23,669 nt of DNA from an uncultured Pleurocapsa sp. (GCA_937884735.1 CAKZYI010000810.1:1-23669), one strand, 5' to 3'. Shown: positions 1-9,146, counted from the stretch's first letter. Notes: generated by a model from the sequence alone, not told the origin. Numbers and translations are program-made.

Positions 1-908
1 AAAACTATTGGCTTCTCCTCGGTCGGCTGGTAGTAAGATTGCTTTCAAAGGACAAGAAATAACTGTAGAAGCTGTTAATGACAAATCCTTTGCAGGGGTG
101 GATATTGTTTTGGCTTCTGCTGGTGGTTCTACTTCTAAAGCATGGGCAGCAAAAGCAGTGTCAGCAGGAGCAGTCGTCATCGACAATTCTAGTGCTTTTC
201 GTATGGATGATGATGTTCCTTTGGTGGTGCCAGAAATCAATCCTGAAGCCGCTAGTCAGCACCAAGGGATTATTGCTAACCCCAACTGTACTACTATTTT
301 AATGGGGGTAGCAGTATATCCTCTACACCAAATACAGCCAATCAAGCGCATTGTCGTTTCTACCTACCAATCTGCTTCGGGAGCAGGGGCAAGAGCAATG
401 GAAGAAGCAAAAGTTCAGGCTCAAGATGTTTTAGATGGCAAACAGCCCCAAGCAGAAGTACTACCTTATCCTATTGCCTTTAATTTGTTTCCTCACAACT
501 CTCCACTCAACGAGCAGGGATATTGCGAAGAAGAAATGAAAATGGTCGACGAAACCAGAAAGATTTTTGGTGCCCCAGAACTAAAAGTGACTGCTACCTG
601 TGTTCGTGTCCCCATTTTGCGAGCCTTTTGATGTCCAGCAGGCTAGAGATCTAAATGCTGCTGCACCAGGGGCAAAACTAGTAGAAGATTGGCAGAGTAA
701 TTATTTTCCGATGCCGATTGATGCCACAGGAAAAGATCCTGTGCTGGTAGGAAGAATTCGCCAAGATATTTCCAGTGAAAATAATTTAGAATTGTGGCTT
801 TGTGGCGACCAAATTCGCAAAGGTGCTGCTCTTAACGCAGTTCAAATAGCAGAATTATTATTACAAAAAAACTTGCTAACAGAAGTGAGTTCTGCGGCAA
901 GGGTCTAA
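1..908 (+). pseudogene. asd: Aspartate-semialdehyde dehydrogenase, 5'-partial and frameshifted
   Basis: Asd reduces aspartyl phosphate to aspartate semialdehyde, the branch point to lysine/diaminopimelate, threonine and methionine. The window opens inside the gene, in the cofactor-binding part (KLLASPRSAGSKI). The catalytic cysteine motif NPNCTT is present. The first frame runs through CVRVPILRA and hits TGA at 629-631; the rest continues in another frame from about EPFDVQQARD to GTC-TAA at 906-908. In the family, CVRVPILRA is normally followed by roughly ten residues beginning H-S-E, which include the catalytic histidine, before EPFDV. Here they are missing, and the pentamer gagcc sits exactly at the join, so a deletion of about 32 bases between two gagcc copies fits both the missing residues and the frame change. 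dapA follows at 35 bases in the usual order. Identity is secure; whether the lesion is real or an assembly error is open. Confidence 0.9.
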
Positions 909-942
909 TGCCGAGCGAAGAATTGATAGTTTAGAGGAATTA

Positions 943-1833
943 ATGAACTACGAACCTTTTGGGCGAGTAATTACGGCAATGATCACTCCCTTTGCCGAAG
1001 ATGGTAGCGTTAATTATGCCGTAGCAGAAAAATTAGCCAATCATTTAGTAGAAAATGGTAGTGATGGGCTAGTAATTTGCGGTACAACGGGAGAGTCGCC
1101 GACTTTGAGTTGGTCAGAATAATATCTACTGTTTAAGGTAGTCAAGCAAACCGTTGGAGATCGAGCAAAAATCATTGCAGGTACTGGTTCAAACTCTACT
1201 ACTGAAGCGATCGCAGCTACCAAAGAAGCTGAAAAGCTAGGATTGGACGGATCTTTGCAGGTGGTTCCCTACTACAATAAGCCTCCCCAAGGAGGATTAT
1301 ATAATCACTTTAGGGCGATCGCCGAAGCTGCCCCCGATTTGCCAATGATGTTGTACAATGTACCTAGTAGAACTAGCTGCAATCTAGAGCCAGAGACAGT
1401 AGCAAATTTAGCCCAGATTGGCAATATCTTGGCAATTAAAGAAGCTAGTGGTAATCTAGAGCAGGCTTGTAAGATTAGATGTCTAACTCCTGATTCTTTT
1501 GCCATCTATTCAGGAGAAGATGCCTTGACTTTACCAATGCTAACAGTAGGTGGAGTTGGGGTGGTTAGCGTTAGCTCTCATTTAGTAGGAAATCAAATGC
1601 AAGAAATGATTCGGGCATTTGCTACTGGAGACAATAAAAAAGCGATCGCTATTCAGGTTAAACTTTTCCCTCTATTTCAAGCTTTATTTATGACAACCAA
1701 TCCTATTCCCGTTAAAACAGCATTAAACTTGCAGGGATGGGATGTGGGTAAGTTGCGAACTCCTTTATGTGAGCTACAATTGGATTTATTAGAAACATTA
1801 AAAGTGATTTTAAAAGAGTTAGATCTAGTTTGA
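943..1833 (+). pseudogene. dapA: 4-hydroxy-tetrahydrodipicolinate synthase, interrupted by TAA
   Basis: DapA condenses pyruvate with aspartate semialdehyde, the first committed step to diaminopimelate and lysine. ATG at 943 follows a fair ribosome site (agagga) and opens MNYEPFGRVITAMITPF. The frame runs to TGA at 1831-1833 (296 codons, normal family length) but has TAA at 1120-1122, right after GTTGESPTLSWSE. Family members usually have a second Glu there (W-x-E-E-Y), so one G-to-T change of GAA is the simplest cause. After the stop the same frame continues cleanly with the conserved VVPYYNKPPQ, the tyrosine motif MLYNVPSRT and the Schiff-base lysine segment AIKEASGN. The remainder can also be read from an in-frame TTG at 1243, but a product starting there would lack the GTTGES loop. 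Probably inactive as written, unless the stop is a sequence error. Confidence 0.9.
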
Positions 1834-2141
1834 TATCGAATCTTAAAAATTATCGCCAAATTACGAAAGTTATTAAATCTACAAAATATTCAGTTTGCAA
1901 AAGCGAAAAGATAAAAAGCGACCTATTATTAATAAAAAGCTAGCTATAATACTATTCAAACGAGTCAAATTTATGAGTAGTTATAATTAAATAATTGAGT
2001 TAACTATAGTTAGTTATAAGAGATAAAGCAAGATTTTATTCTTCATTCCTAGAAACACTTCTCAAGCTGAAATTCTAGGTCAAATTTACAGTTTTTATTG
2101 AGCAAATAAAAGTACAAAACGATTAAGTAAAGCAAAACAAC
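1834..2141. other. Intergenic region dapA-rnj, possible rnj promoter
   Basis: This 308-base AT-rich stretch holds no convincing gene. The best promoter-like element is TATAAT at 1945-1950, about 190 bases before rnj, without a clear -35 box at 16-18 bases. The region just before the rnj ATG (gcaaaacaac) has no Shine-Dalgarno. No terminator hairpin for dapA was found. Confidence 0.3.
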
Positions 2142-3938
2142 ATGAGCAAAACGATTAAAAAAGCTAATAAACCAACCGTGAAAATTATTCCCTTGGGAGG
2201 ATTACATGAGATTGGCAAAAACACCTGCGTTTTTGAATATGAAGATGAAATTATTCTTCTAGATGCAGGACTGGGCTTTCCTTCAGACCAGATGCACGGC
2301 ATTAATATTGTCTTGCCAGACATGACTTATCTACGAGAAAATGCCCATCGCATCAAAGGCATGATTGTAACCCACGGTCACGAAGATCATATTGGCGGCA
2401 TAGCCTATCACCTCAAGCAATTTGACATTCCCGTAATCTATGGACCAAGACTGGCAATGTCGTTACTGAGCGATAAGCTAGAAGAAGAAGCTGGAGTAAG
2501 CGATCGCACTACCCTCAAAAGCGTTCTTCCCAGAGATATTGTTCAAATTGGCAAACACTTCAAAGCCGAATACATTCGCAACACCCACTCTATCGCCGAC
2601 AGCTTTAGCGTTGCAATCCATACTCCCATTGGCGTAATTATCCACACGGGAGATTTTAAAATCGACCATACCCCTGTAGATGGAGAACACTACGACCTGC
2701 AAAAACTAGCCGAACACGGCGAAAAAGGCGTACTGTGCTTGTTGAGCGATTCAACCAACGCAGAAGTACCAGGGCATACCCCTGCAGAGCGTTCGGTATA
2801 TCCCAACCTCAATCGTATTTTTGGTCAAGCAGATGGGCGTATCATGGTGACAACCTTCTCCTCTTCTGTACATCGAGTCAATATGATTTTGGACTTAGCC
2901 CAGAAACATGGTCGCAAAGTTGCAGTGGTTGGGCGGTCGATGTTGAATGTAATTGCTCATGCCCGTAAATTGGGCTATATTCAGTGTCGTGATGATATTT
3001 TTGAGCCTCTTCGCTCGGTTAATCGTCTGCCCGACAACAAAGTTTTAGTACTGTGTACGGGTTCTCAGGGTGAAACCCTAGCAGCCATGACTCGCATTTC
3101 TAGAGGAGAACACCGACAAATCCGAGTCAGAGAAGGAGACACAATTGTATTTTCCGCCAATCCCATTCCTGGTAATACCATCGGTGTTGTCAATACTATT
3201 GACCGCCTAATGATGCAGGGAGCAAAAGTAGTTTACGGCCGTCGCGAAGGCTTCCACGTTTCTGGTCTTGGTGCCAGATAAGACCACAAGCTGATGCTTA
3301 ACCTTACTCGTCCCAAGTTCTTTGTTCCCGTACATGGCGAACATCGGATGTTGATCGAACACGCAGGTATGGCAAAAGCAATTGGTATTCCTGAAGAAAA
3401 TATTGTCATTATGAAAAACGGTCACATCATAGAATTGACCGAAAACAGTATTGGTATTAATGGAGAAGTCCCTGCTGGGATCGAGCTTGTCGACCGTGCT
3501 GGTATAGTTCAAGATGATGTAATGAAAGAAAGACAGCAGCTAGCTGAAGATGGGGTAATAACTGTGGCAACAGCAATCAACTACTCTGGAGAATTGATTG
3601 CATCCCCAGCACTGCATTTACGAGGAGTAGTAACATCTGTCGAACAATCATTACTACAACAGCTGGTAGTAAGAACTGTCGAAAGAATATTAAGCGATCG
3701 CTGGAGTCAGTTTAGCACTACTAAAAATGGAGAAACCGAAGTTGACTGGTCAGAAGTACGATTGGAAATTGAGGGCGGTTTACAGCGTTTGATGAACCGC
3801 GAATTACGCAGTCGTCCTTTGGTTGTCTTTTTAATGCAAACTCCAGAGAAACAGCCAGCCAGAACAACCAGAAGAAGAAAGCGTTCTAGTGCTACTAGTT
3901 CTTCAACTCCCGCGCCTGTAATTGCTCGTCGATCTTAA
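2142..3938 (+). pseudogene. rnj: Ribonuclease J, interrupted by TAA in motif C
   Basis: RNase J is a metallo-beta-lactamase/beta-CASP ribonuclease with endonuclease and 5'-3' exonuclease activity in mRNA and rRNA processing. The metal-binding motif THGHEDHIGG, a following RNTHSIADS histidine, and IIHTGDFKID are all present, as is the beta-CASP segment (LCTGSQGE, FSANPIPGN). The family's motif C is normally H-V-S-G-H-G-x-Q-E-D; here it reads HVSGLGAR, then TAA at 3279-3281, then DHKLMLNLTRPKFFVPVHGEHRML in the same frame. Several bases differ within about 15, removing the motif-C histidine and adding the stop. The frame then stays open to 3938 with an RNase J-like C-terminal domain and a basic tail (TRRRKRSS). 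ATG at 3294, 12 bases after the stop, could restart translation, so two polypeptides (379 and 214 residues) are formally possible, but loss of the histidine argues against normal function. Confidence 0.88.
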
Positions 3939-3978
3939 AAACTGTCTTAAGCTTTGAGCTTTTGAATAATTAAACAAC

Positions 3979-4020
3979 AAAAAGCGTTATTTTCTTTATT
4001 AGAGAAAGTAACGCTTTTTA
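3979..4020. terminator. Bidirectional rho-independent terminator
   Basis: The arm aaaaagcgttattttct pairs with agagaaagtaacgcttttt (one G-T pair), with a short A/T-rich loop. The 5' A-run and 3' T-run let it work in both directions. It lies between convergent rnj and the exoprotein gene and can end both transcripts. Confidence 0.85.
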
Positions 4021-4025
4021 AAATA

Positions 4026-4058
4026 TAGATTTCGAATGTAGATTTCAAATGTAGATTG
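4026..4058. repeat. 13-bp tandem repeat, about 2.5 copies
   Basis: tagatttcgaatg (4026-4038) is followed by tagatttcaaatg (4039-4051) and tagattg. It lies between the terminator and the 3' end of the exoprotein gene. No function is apparent. Confidence 0.6.
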
Positions 4059-4115
4059 TTAATTTAAAAAATCTATTGACATTAGTCAGCGATTAATCCA
4101 CAGTTTTAGCTGTAG

Positions 4116-5363
4116 CTATATGTCTACAGGCTGCACATAAAAGGCAATTCCGCTTTCATTACCTTCTGGCTGATATTCTGGTGAAGCAATAAATTCATTT
4201 CTTTCTTCAATAGAAGGAGTATAGAAATGAGCGTCTAGGCTCTGATTATAAAATCTATATAAAGGGACAGTTCCTTCCTGTTGTGATTCATAACCATAAT
4301 AACTAATGCCTTCTGGAGTGTAGTTAGATAAATTGGCAACCACGAAATCTCGTTCGACTTCTGAGGCAGTATAGAGATGAACTCCCGTACTGGTGTTGAA
4401 TAGACGGTAGACTGGCGTGACTCCAGTTATGTCATTTTCTTCAGGATTTGGTGCGCCAATAAAAGATTCTCCTTCATATTCATAGTTTGCTAAGTTGGTA
4501 ATTACTGAATCTCGTTCGATTTCTGACGTTGTATAGAATTGGGTTTGACCGTTGGTTTCAAAAAATCTGTAAACAACATCACCTGCTGTAGCACCACCTC
4601 CTATATCTCCACCCGTGAATTCTTGGTCAAACTGCAAAGTATAGTCGGTACTACCTTCATACTGATAAACTTCAACAAAATAATCGCCTTCTTGATTCAA
4701 CAAAATATTTTCCGAACCAGTTCCGCTGCTTTCTGAGGTGGCATATATTTCACCATCATCAATAATATTATTGAAGTTCAAATCTCGAACTACACGAAGA
4801 TCTGCGTCATTGCTCAATCCACTTAGAGAAATATTGATTATTGCTCCAGGAACTACAGATAGAGAATAAGCATCGGAAGGGTTACTGTCATTAATGTTGC
4901 CAGTTTCCACCGCTGCTTGCTCACCTATTAAGGAAGTGCCAAAGTAACGCTCTATATTACTGGGATCGAAAGGGTTGATATTACCAGTTCCAACAGAGGT
5001 TGATGTTCCTGATTCCACATCTAGATTTATTTCATAGTTTGTAGGATCGTCCCTAATCGATAAAAGACTTATTCCATAATCACCAGCAGTTAAATCTAAA
5101 AACCCTGTAGATGTTGTTTCATTTGCGGAGGTAAGTAATAGCTCAATTTCTTCACCTAGGTTATAAGAACTATTTCCATTTAAATCTTCATAAATAATTG
5201 TCGTTACACTGTTTTGGGAACTATCAGGAATTCCATTAAAAGAAAGATTTAAATTTAAACTATTAGAATTATCAAGAGTGAAAAAATAATCATCTCTAAT
5301 TCCACTGCCAGGTAATTGCCCAGCCAAGCTAGTATCTGAAGAAAGTATACCCAGATCACTCAT
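4116..5363 (-). CDS. Putative secreted PPC-like / DUF5648 repeat protein
   Basis: This acidic 415-residue protein has few basic residues. Residues 1-250 hold two beta-rich segments resembling pre-peptidase C-terminal (PPC) domains, for example DDYFFTLDNSNSLNLNLSF and SDAYSLSVVPGAIINISLSG, each with Asp/Asn-rich loops (EDLNGN, RDLNFNNIIDDGE) that could bind calcium. The C-terminal part carries three related units near residues 264-303, 318-357 and 368-411, with the pattern (V/L)YR(F/L)(F/Y)N...(H/Q)(F/L)YT.S..ER, the signature of the DUF5648 repeat. There is no classical signal peptide or membrane segment; in cyanobacteria such Ca-binding-looking proteins often leave by type I secretion, which is inference here. 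The ATG at 5363 has no Shine-Dalgarno. A 12-bp inverted repeat lies upstream. The biological role is unknown. Confidence 0.8.
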   Translation of the reverse strand: MSDLGILSSDTSLAGQLPGSGIRDDYFFTLDNSNSLNLNLSFNGIPDSSQNSVTTIIYEDLNGNSSYNLGEEIELLLTSANETTSTGFLDLTAGDYGISLLSIRDDPTNYEINLDVESGTSTSVGTGNINPFDPSNIERYFGTSLIGEQAAVETGNINDSNPSDAYSLSVVPGAIINISLSGLSNDADLRVVRDLNFNNIIDDGEIYATSESSGTGSENILLNQEGDYFVEVYQYEGSTDYTLQFDQEFTGGDIGGGATAGDVVYRFFETNGQTQFYTTSEIERDSVITNLANYEYEGESFIGAPNPEENDITGVTPVYRLFNTSTGVHLYTASEVERDFVVANLSNYTPEGISYYGYESQQEGTVPLYRFYNQSLDAHFYTPSIEERNEFIASPEYQPEGNESGIAFYVQPVDI

Positions 5364-5383
5364 TTGTTTTTTTGTTCTATTAC

Positions 5384-5468
5384 TGAAGTTGACTAAGCTA
5401 TTATATGTATTGCTAAAAAAAAGTAAGCATTAATTTTTGGCAACTTTAATAGATACTAGTCAACTTCA
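5384..5468. repeat. 12-bp inverted repeat upstream of the exoprotein
   Basis: tgaagttgacta (5384-5395) is matched by its exact complement tagtcaacttca (5457-5468) with 61 bases between. It lies 21-105 bases upstream of the exoprotein start, so it may be a protein-binding pair or an RNA structure in the leader. There is no T-run, so it is not a standard terminator. Confidence 0.6.
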
Positions 5469-5579
5469 ATAGCAATTACGGTGGTAATTAACAGTACTTT
5501 ACGTTACTGAATAAATAAAATTTTATACTCAATAAATAGTAGCTAATTTACATAAAACGTAATTTTAAACTGTTAATTA

Positions 5580-6035
5580 TCAGGCGATCGCCACTACATC
5601 ATTAAGATAATCTTGTAATTGGCGATCGTGATCGTGGCTTAAGTTGCCTAAAGGTAGTTCCTCTTTGGTAAATGCTTTAACCTGTAATACTTCTAACTTA
5701 TCTTCTGGCTCAAATTCACCATCGGCTTCGACTTCAATCAAAATGGAAATTGAATGTAGTCGGGGATCTCGCTTGGGATTGGAATAAACTCCTCTCAAAC
5801 CGCGAATTTTAGTTAAATTTAAGCCAGTCTCTTCTTTTAATTCTCGGCTAGCGGCATGGGGTATATCTTCGCCCCAGTCAACCATTCCTCCTGGCAAACC
5901 CCATTTGCCAGTATCGCTTCGCTGTATCAAAACAATTCGACCATCGGGAAGTACTGGAATAATTGTTGTTCCCGTAACAGGGTGACGGAAGATGATACCA
6001 ATTACAGTAGAAATAAATCGCCAAGCGTTACGCAT
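5580..6035 (-). CDS. Nudix hydrolase
   Basis: Nudix enzymes hydrolyse nucleoside diphosphates linked to another moiety; the substrate cannot be told here. The full Nudix box is at residues 50-72: G-MVDWG-E-DIPHAAS-REL-K-EE-T-GL, matching Gx5Ex7REUxEExGU. WGLPGG precedes it. The frame stays open to a possible start at 6137, but I place the start at ATG 6035: this gives the MRNAWRF...FRHPVTG N-terminus usual for cyanobacterial homologues (151 residues) and avoids overlapping the end of argH. It then begins 34 bases after the argH stop on the same strand, suggesting co-transcription with argH; the two are not an obvious functional pair. No good ribosome site is seen. Confidence 0.88.
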   Translation of the reverse strand: MRNAWRFISTVIGIIFRHPVTGTTIIPVLPDGRIVLIQRSDTGKWGLPGGMVDWGEDIPHAASRELKEETGLNLTKIRGLRGVYSNPKRDPRLHSISILIEVEADGEFEPEDKLEVLQVKAFTKEELPLGNLSHDHDRQLQDYLNDVVAIA

Positions 6036-6069
6036 AGATCGAAGTAAAGAATAGAAATTAAATTGGACG

Positions 6070-7455
6070 TTAAATATTAAGTAAAGATTTAGCATTAGCG
6101 ATCGCCTGCTCGACTTGAGCAAAACCTGTACCGCCATAGCTGTTGCGAGCAGAAACTACTTGTTTTGGTGCGATCGCATCATAGATGTCGGCTTCAAAAG
6201 CAGGATGCAGTTGTTGCCATTCTTCTAATGTTAGATCTTTTAATAGCTTTCCCGCAGCAAGACTAGTTTTTACTACTTTACCCACCAGATTATAAGCCTC
6301 ACGGAAAGGAACGTCTTTACTTGCTAGGTAATCTGCAACATCGGTGGCGTTAGAAAAGTCTTCTGCTACTGCTTCGGCAAGCCTTGGGGTGTTAAATTCA
6401 ATTCCTTCATTGAGTAGAATAGTCATGGCTTCTAGGCAAGCTTTAATAGTTTTGACTCCATCAAAAATACCTTCTTTGTCTTCCTGTAAATCTTTGTTGT
6501 AGGCTAATGGTAAACCTTTCATAATCACCAACATTCCTTGAAGATGACCAAAAACTCTTCCTGTTTTTCCTCGGACTAATTCTGGGATATCGGGATTTTT
6601 CTTTTGAGGCATAATACTCGAACCTGTGGCGCAAGTATCTTTAAGAGTTATGAAGTTAAATTCTTGAGATGCCCAAAGAATCATTTCTTCGCTCAAACGA
6701 CTGAGGTGTACCATGATGAGACTGGCTGCACACAAAAACTCGATCGCAAAATCGCGATCGCTTACTCCATCGAGACTATTTTCATAGATATTGTCAAATC
6801 CTAGCAACTCTGCACTATAGGCGCGGTCAATTGCAAAAGTGGTTCCTGCTAAAGCACCACAGCCCAAAGGAGATATATTAGCTCTTTTATAAACATCTTC
6901 CAGTCTTGACCAATCTCTTTGGGTCATTTGAAAATAAGCTAGAAGATGATGAGCTAAACTTAATGGTTGCGCTCGTTGTAGGTGAGTATAGCCAGGGATA
7001 AGGGTTTCTATGTGTTCTTCACTGTGAGCTAGTAGGGCAGATTGAAACTGTCTTAGGTGCTGCTGAATTTCTCGGATTTCTGCCCTAAGATACAGTCTAA
7101 TATCTGTTCCCACCTGATCGTTACGAGAACGAGCCGTGTGCAACTTCTTTCCTACATCTCCTGCAATCTCAATCAATCGTTTTTCTACAGCAAAGTGAAC
7201 ATCTTCCTGCTCTACTCCTGGATTAAAGTTCCCCTGACGATATTCAGTCCGAATTTGTTCTAAGCCTGTCTCTAGTTGTTGCGCTTCTGCTTCAGAGATA
7301 ATTCCAGTTTTTGCCAACATCTTGGCATGGGCAATTGAGCCAGTAAGATCGTATTCAATCAATTCAATATCAAAACCAATACTGGCATTAAAAATAGCGA
7401 TCGCAGGATTCAAAGCTGATTCAAAGCGATCGCTCCAGGTTTTTTGCTTGCTCAC
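6070..7455 (-). CDS. argH: Argininosuccinate lyase
   Basis: ArgH splits argininosuccinate into arginine and fumarate, the last step of arginine synthesis, in the cytoplasm as a homotetramer. The 461-residue length is normal. The fumarase/aspartase superfamily signature GSSIMPQKKNPD lies at residues 278-289, including the flexible catalytic loop serines. TARSRNDQV (about 108-116) and the HLQRAQP motif (158-164) are the other conserved substrate-binding blocks. The N-terminus MSKQKTWSDRFESAL fits the family. No frameshift or stop interrupts it, in contrast to the biosynthetic genes at the left of the window. A Nudix gene follows on the same strand. Confidence 0.97.
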   Translation of the reverse strand: MSKQKTWSDRFESALNPAIAIFNASIGFDIELIEYDLTGSIAHAKMLAKTGIISEAEAQQLETGLEQIRTEYRQGNFNPGVEQEDVHFAVEKRLIEIAGDVGKKLHTARSRNDQVGTDIRLYLRAEIREIQQHLRQFQSALLAHSEEHIETLIPGYTHLQRAQPLSLAHHLLAYFQMTQRDWSRLEDVYKRANISPLGCGALAGTTFAIDRAYSAELLGFDNIYENSLDGVSDRDFAIEFLCAASLIMVHLSRLSEEMILWASQEFNFITLKDTCATGSSIMPQKKNPDIPELVRGKTGRVFGHLQGMLVIMKGLPLAYNKDLQEDKEGIFDGVKTIKACLEAMTILLNEGIEFNTPRLAEAVAEDFSNATDVADYLASKDVPFREAYNLVGKVVKTSLAAGKLLKDLTLEEWQQLHPAFEADIYDAIAPKQVVSARNSYGGTGFAQVEQAIANAKSLLNI

Positions 7456-7476
7456 AGTAGATATATCAACAATTAC

Positions 7477-7506
7477 ACAACTAGATTATTTTAAATCATT
7501 AGTTGT
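7477..7506. repeat. 7-bp inverted repeat between the 72-aa gene and argH
   Basis: acaacta (7477-7483) pairs with tagttgt (7500-7506) around an AT-rich loop, in the 65-base gap upstream of argH. It lacks a T-run, so it could be a regulatory site for argH or a weak 3' structure of the small upstream gene. Confidence 0.35.
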
Positions 7507-7520
7507 TTATGTTTTCTGAA

Positions 7521-7739
7521 TCAGCCTGTAAAACCTTTGAAAATATAACCAAAAAACGTACCAATTAGTAATGCCCAAACTTGACCCGAATCAATAAAAT
7601 TCCACCAAGCATCTTGAATCTGCCCTAGAATATCTGGATCTTCAATTTGCTGGGCTAAAAGACTAGAAGTAGGTAATAGATAGTTGTGATGAACATCGAT
7701 TATTATCTGTGTAAGCTGGTCGTTAAATAATACTTCCAT
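7521..7739 (-). CDS. Small membrane protein of unknown function
   Basis: A 72-residue protein that I do not recognise as a named family. The N-terminal half is soluble in character (MEVLFNDQLTQIIIDVHHNY); the C-terminal part carries one hydrophobic segment (about residues 53-68, VWALLIGTFFGYIFKG) that could be a single membrane span ending just before the C-terminus. It lies upstream of argH on the same strand with a 65-base gap, and downstream of chrA. Its codon use looks ordinary, with no overlapping alternative. It could be a conserved cyanobacterial small membrane protein, but homology was not tested. Confidence 0.6.
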   Translation of the reverse strand: MEVLFNDQLTQIIIDVHHNYLLPTSSLLAQQIEDPDILGQIQDAWWNFIDSGQVWALLIGTFFGYIFKGFTG

Positions 7740-7843
7740 GAGATAAAAAGTTTGAATAGGTTTGCACCTAATTTAATCCCAGATTATTCAAACCGCCACA
7801 GAAATTACTTTAAAATATTTTACTTGATTTAAATACAAACAAG

Positions 7844-7870
7844 CTGGTAAATCAAAGATGGAAATACCAG
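7844..7870 (-). terminator. Weak hairpin downstream of chrA
   Basis: ctggta (7844-7849) pairs with taccag (7865-7870), about 25 bases beyond the chrA stop. In the minus direction it is followed by cttgttt. The stem is short and the T-run poor, so terminator function is uncertain. Confidence 0.3.
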
Positions 7871-7895
7871 CCTGAATAGAGTTTTTCGCGATAAT

Positions 7896-9146
7896 TTAAT
7901 AAAGAAACAGACCAACCAAACCAGCCAAAGGAATAATCAAGACTACTTCTAACTTTAGCTTCCAAATAGCTGTTAAAGATGCAGCAAAAATAAGTAAACT
8001 AACCAAAATTTCTTGAATAGAAGCTATCTGTGAAGTTTGAGCCACAACGATCGCAGCTGTAAAAATCATCCCAATCACCGCAGGGCGAATACCTTTGAGT
8101 GCTGCTTGAATAATTATTGAGCCTTTGATACGCTCTAATAAATGAGACATAGTTACCATCAATAATCCTGGGGGAAAAAAGATAGCTACGGTGGAAACAA
8201 ATGCCCCTGCAATGCCCTTAACTACATAGCCAATAAAGGCGGCACTGATTAAAATAGGACCAGGAGTAATTTGTCCCATGGCGATCGCATTAGTAAACTC
8301 TGTCTGAGTTACCCAACCGTAGTTATTTACTACAACTTCTTGAATCATAGGGATAAACACATAACCCCCACCAAACAGCATCAAACTCATTCCTGAAAAG
8401 GTTACAAAGAGTTTTGCCAGACTATCTTCGCCCAAAGGAAGAGGAAGCAAAGATAAGGATAAAATCACCCCCAAGATAGCCAAGGGAATTGCTATCTTTT
8501 TAAGATCTAATGGCTCTAATTCTAGTTCTATGGAGTTTGCTGCCAAATTTTTAGCTACTTTGCACCGAAAAGCAAGCCAACCGAATAATCCCGCACCCAA
8601 GATTACAACTAGAGTAATATAAAATCCACCAATACTTTTGATCAAAATAGCAGCTACCGCAGCGATACTAATTTCTCGCCATCCTTTAATAGCTTTTTTA
8701 CTCATGCGAGTCGCAGCAATAATAATAATTGCCACCACCGCAGGAATAAACCCAGCAAATACTTTGTTCACCGCAGGGATCTCTCCTGCTTGCAAGTATG
8801 CAATAGTCAATGCCACCACCAGCACAAAAGAAGGTAACAGTACCGCAGTAGCAGTAATCAAAGCACCTATGCCACCCCGCAGACGATAACCTACATATCC
8901 TACTACGTTAGCCGCTACGGGGCCTGGCAAAACACTTGCTAGAGATATACCATCAAGCATATCTTCATGGGTGAGAAGCTTTTGGCGATCAATCACAATA
9001 TTTTCGATCGCCGATATCAATGCCATGAAACCACCAAAGGCAGTGCTACCTATCTTTAGAAAGTTACTGAATAAATATATTAAAGATATTGAAGAAGAAT
9101 TATTTGCGTCTGATTTATAAGATGCTGTCTCAATTTTTTCAATCAT
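7896..9146 (-). CDS. chrA: ChrA/CHR-family chromate (oxyanion) transporter
   Basis: A polytopic inner-membrane protein with the two-domain layout of long CHR transporters. Each half begins with the typical segment: FLKIGSTAFGGFMALI in the N-half and FSGMSLMLFGGGYVFIPM in the C-half. Each half also has a proline-rich motif, SVLPGPVAANVVGYVGY and GQITPGPILISAAFIGY. About ten or more membrane spans are visible. CHR proteins export chromate or, in some cases, are linked to sulfate; srpC, a homologue on a sulfur-regulated Synechococcus plasmid, is the precedent I recall. Here the gene is next to sulfate-reduction genes, so an oxyanion/sulfate role should be considered. I chose ATG 9146 over an in-frame TTG at 9158; neither has a Shine-Dalgarno. 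Confidence 0.9.
   Translation of the reverse strand: MIEKIETASYKSDANNSSSISLIYLFSNFLKIGSTAFGGFMALISAIENIVIDRQKLLTHEDMLDGISLASVLPGPVAANVVGYVGYRLRGGIGALITATAVLLPSFVLVVALTIAYLQAGEIPAVNKVFAGFIPAVVAIIIIAATRMSKKAIKGWREISIAAVAAILIKSIGGFYITLVVILGAGLFGWLAFRCKVAKNLAANSIELELEPLDLKKIAIPLAILGVILSLSLLPLPLGEDSLAKLFVTFSGMSLMLFGGGYVFIPMIQEVVVNNYGWVTQTEFTNAIAMGQITPGPILISAAFIGYVVKGIAGAFVSTVAIFFPPGLLMVTMSHLLERIKGSIIIQAALKGIRPAVIGMIFTAAIVVAQTSQIASIQEILVSLLIFAASLTAIWKLKLEVVLIIPLAGLVGLFLY

Noticed and set aside
1..3938. Stop-codon reassignment as the reason for in-frame stops in asd, dapA and rnj
   Set aside because: One lesion needs a deletion and frame change, the stops are of two kinds, and all other genes end normally at TAA, TAG and TGA.
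8638..8889. 83-residue plus-strand ORF inside chrA
   Set aside because: It is antisense to a well-supported membrane protein gene, and its hydrophobic composition mirrors the chrA codons.
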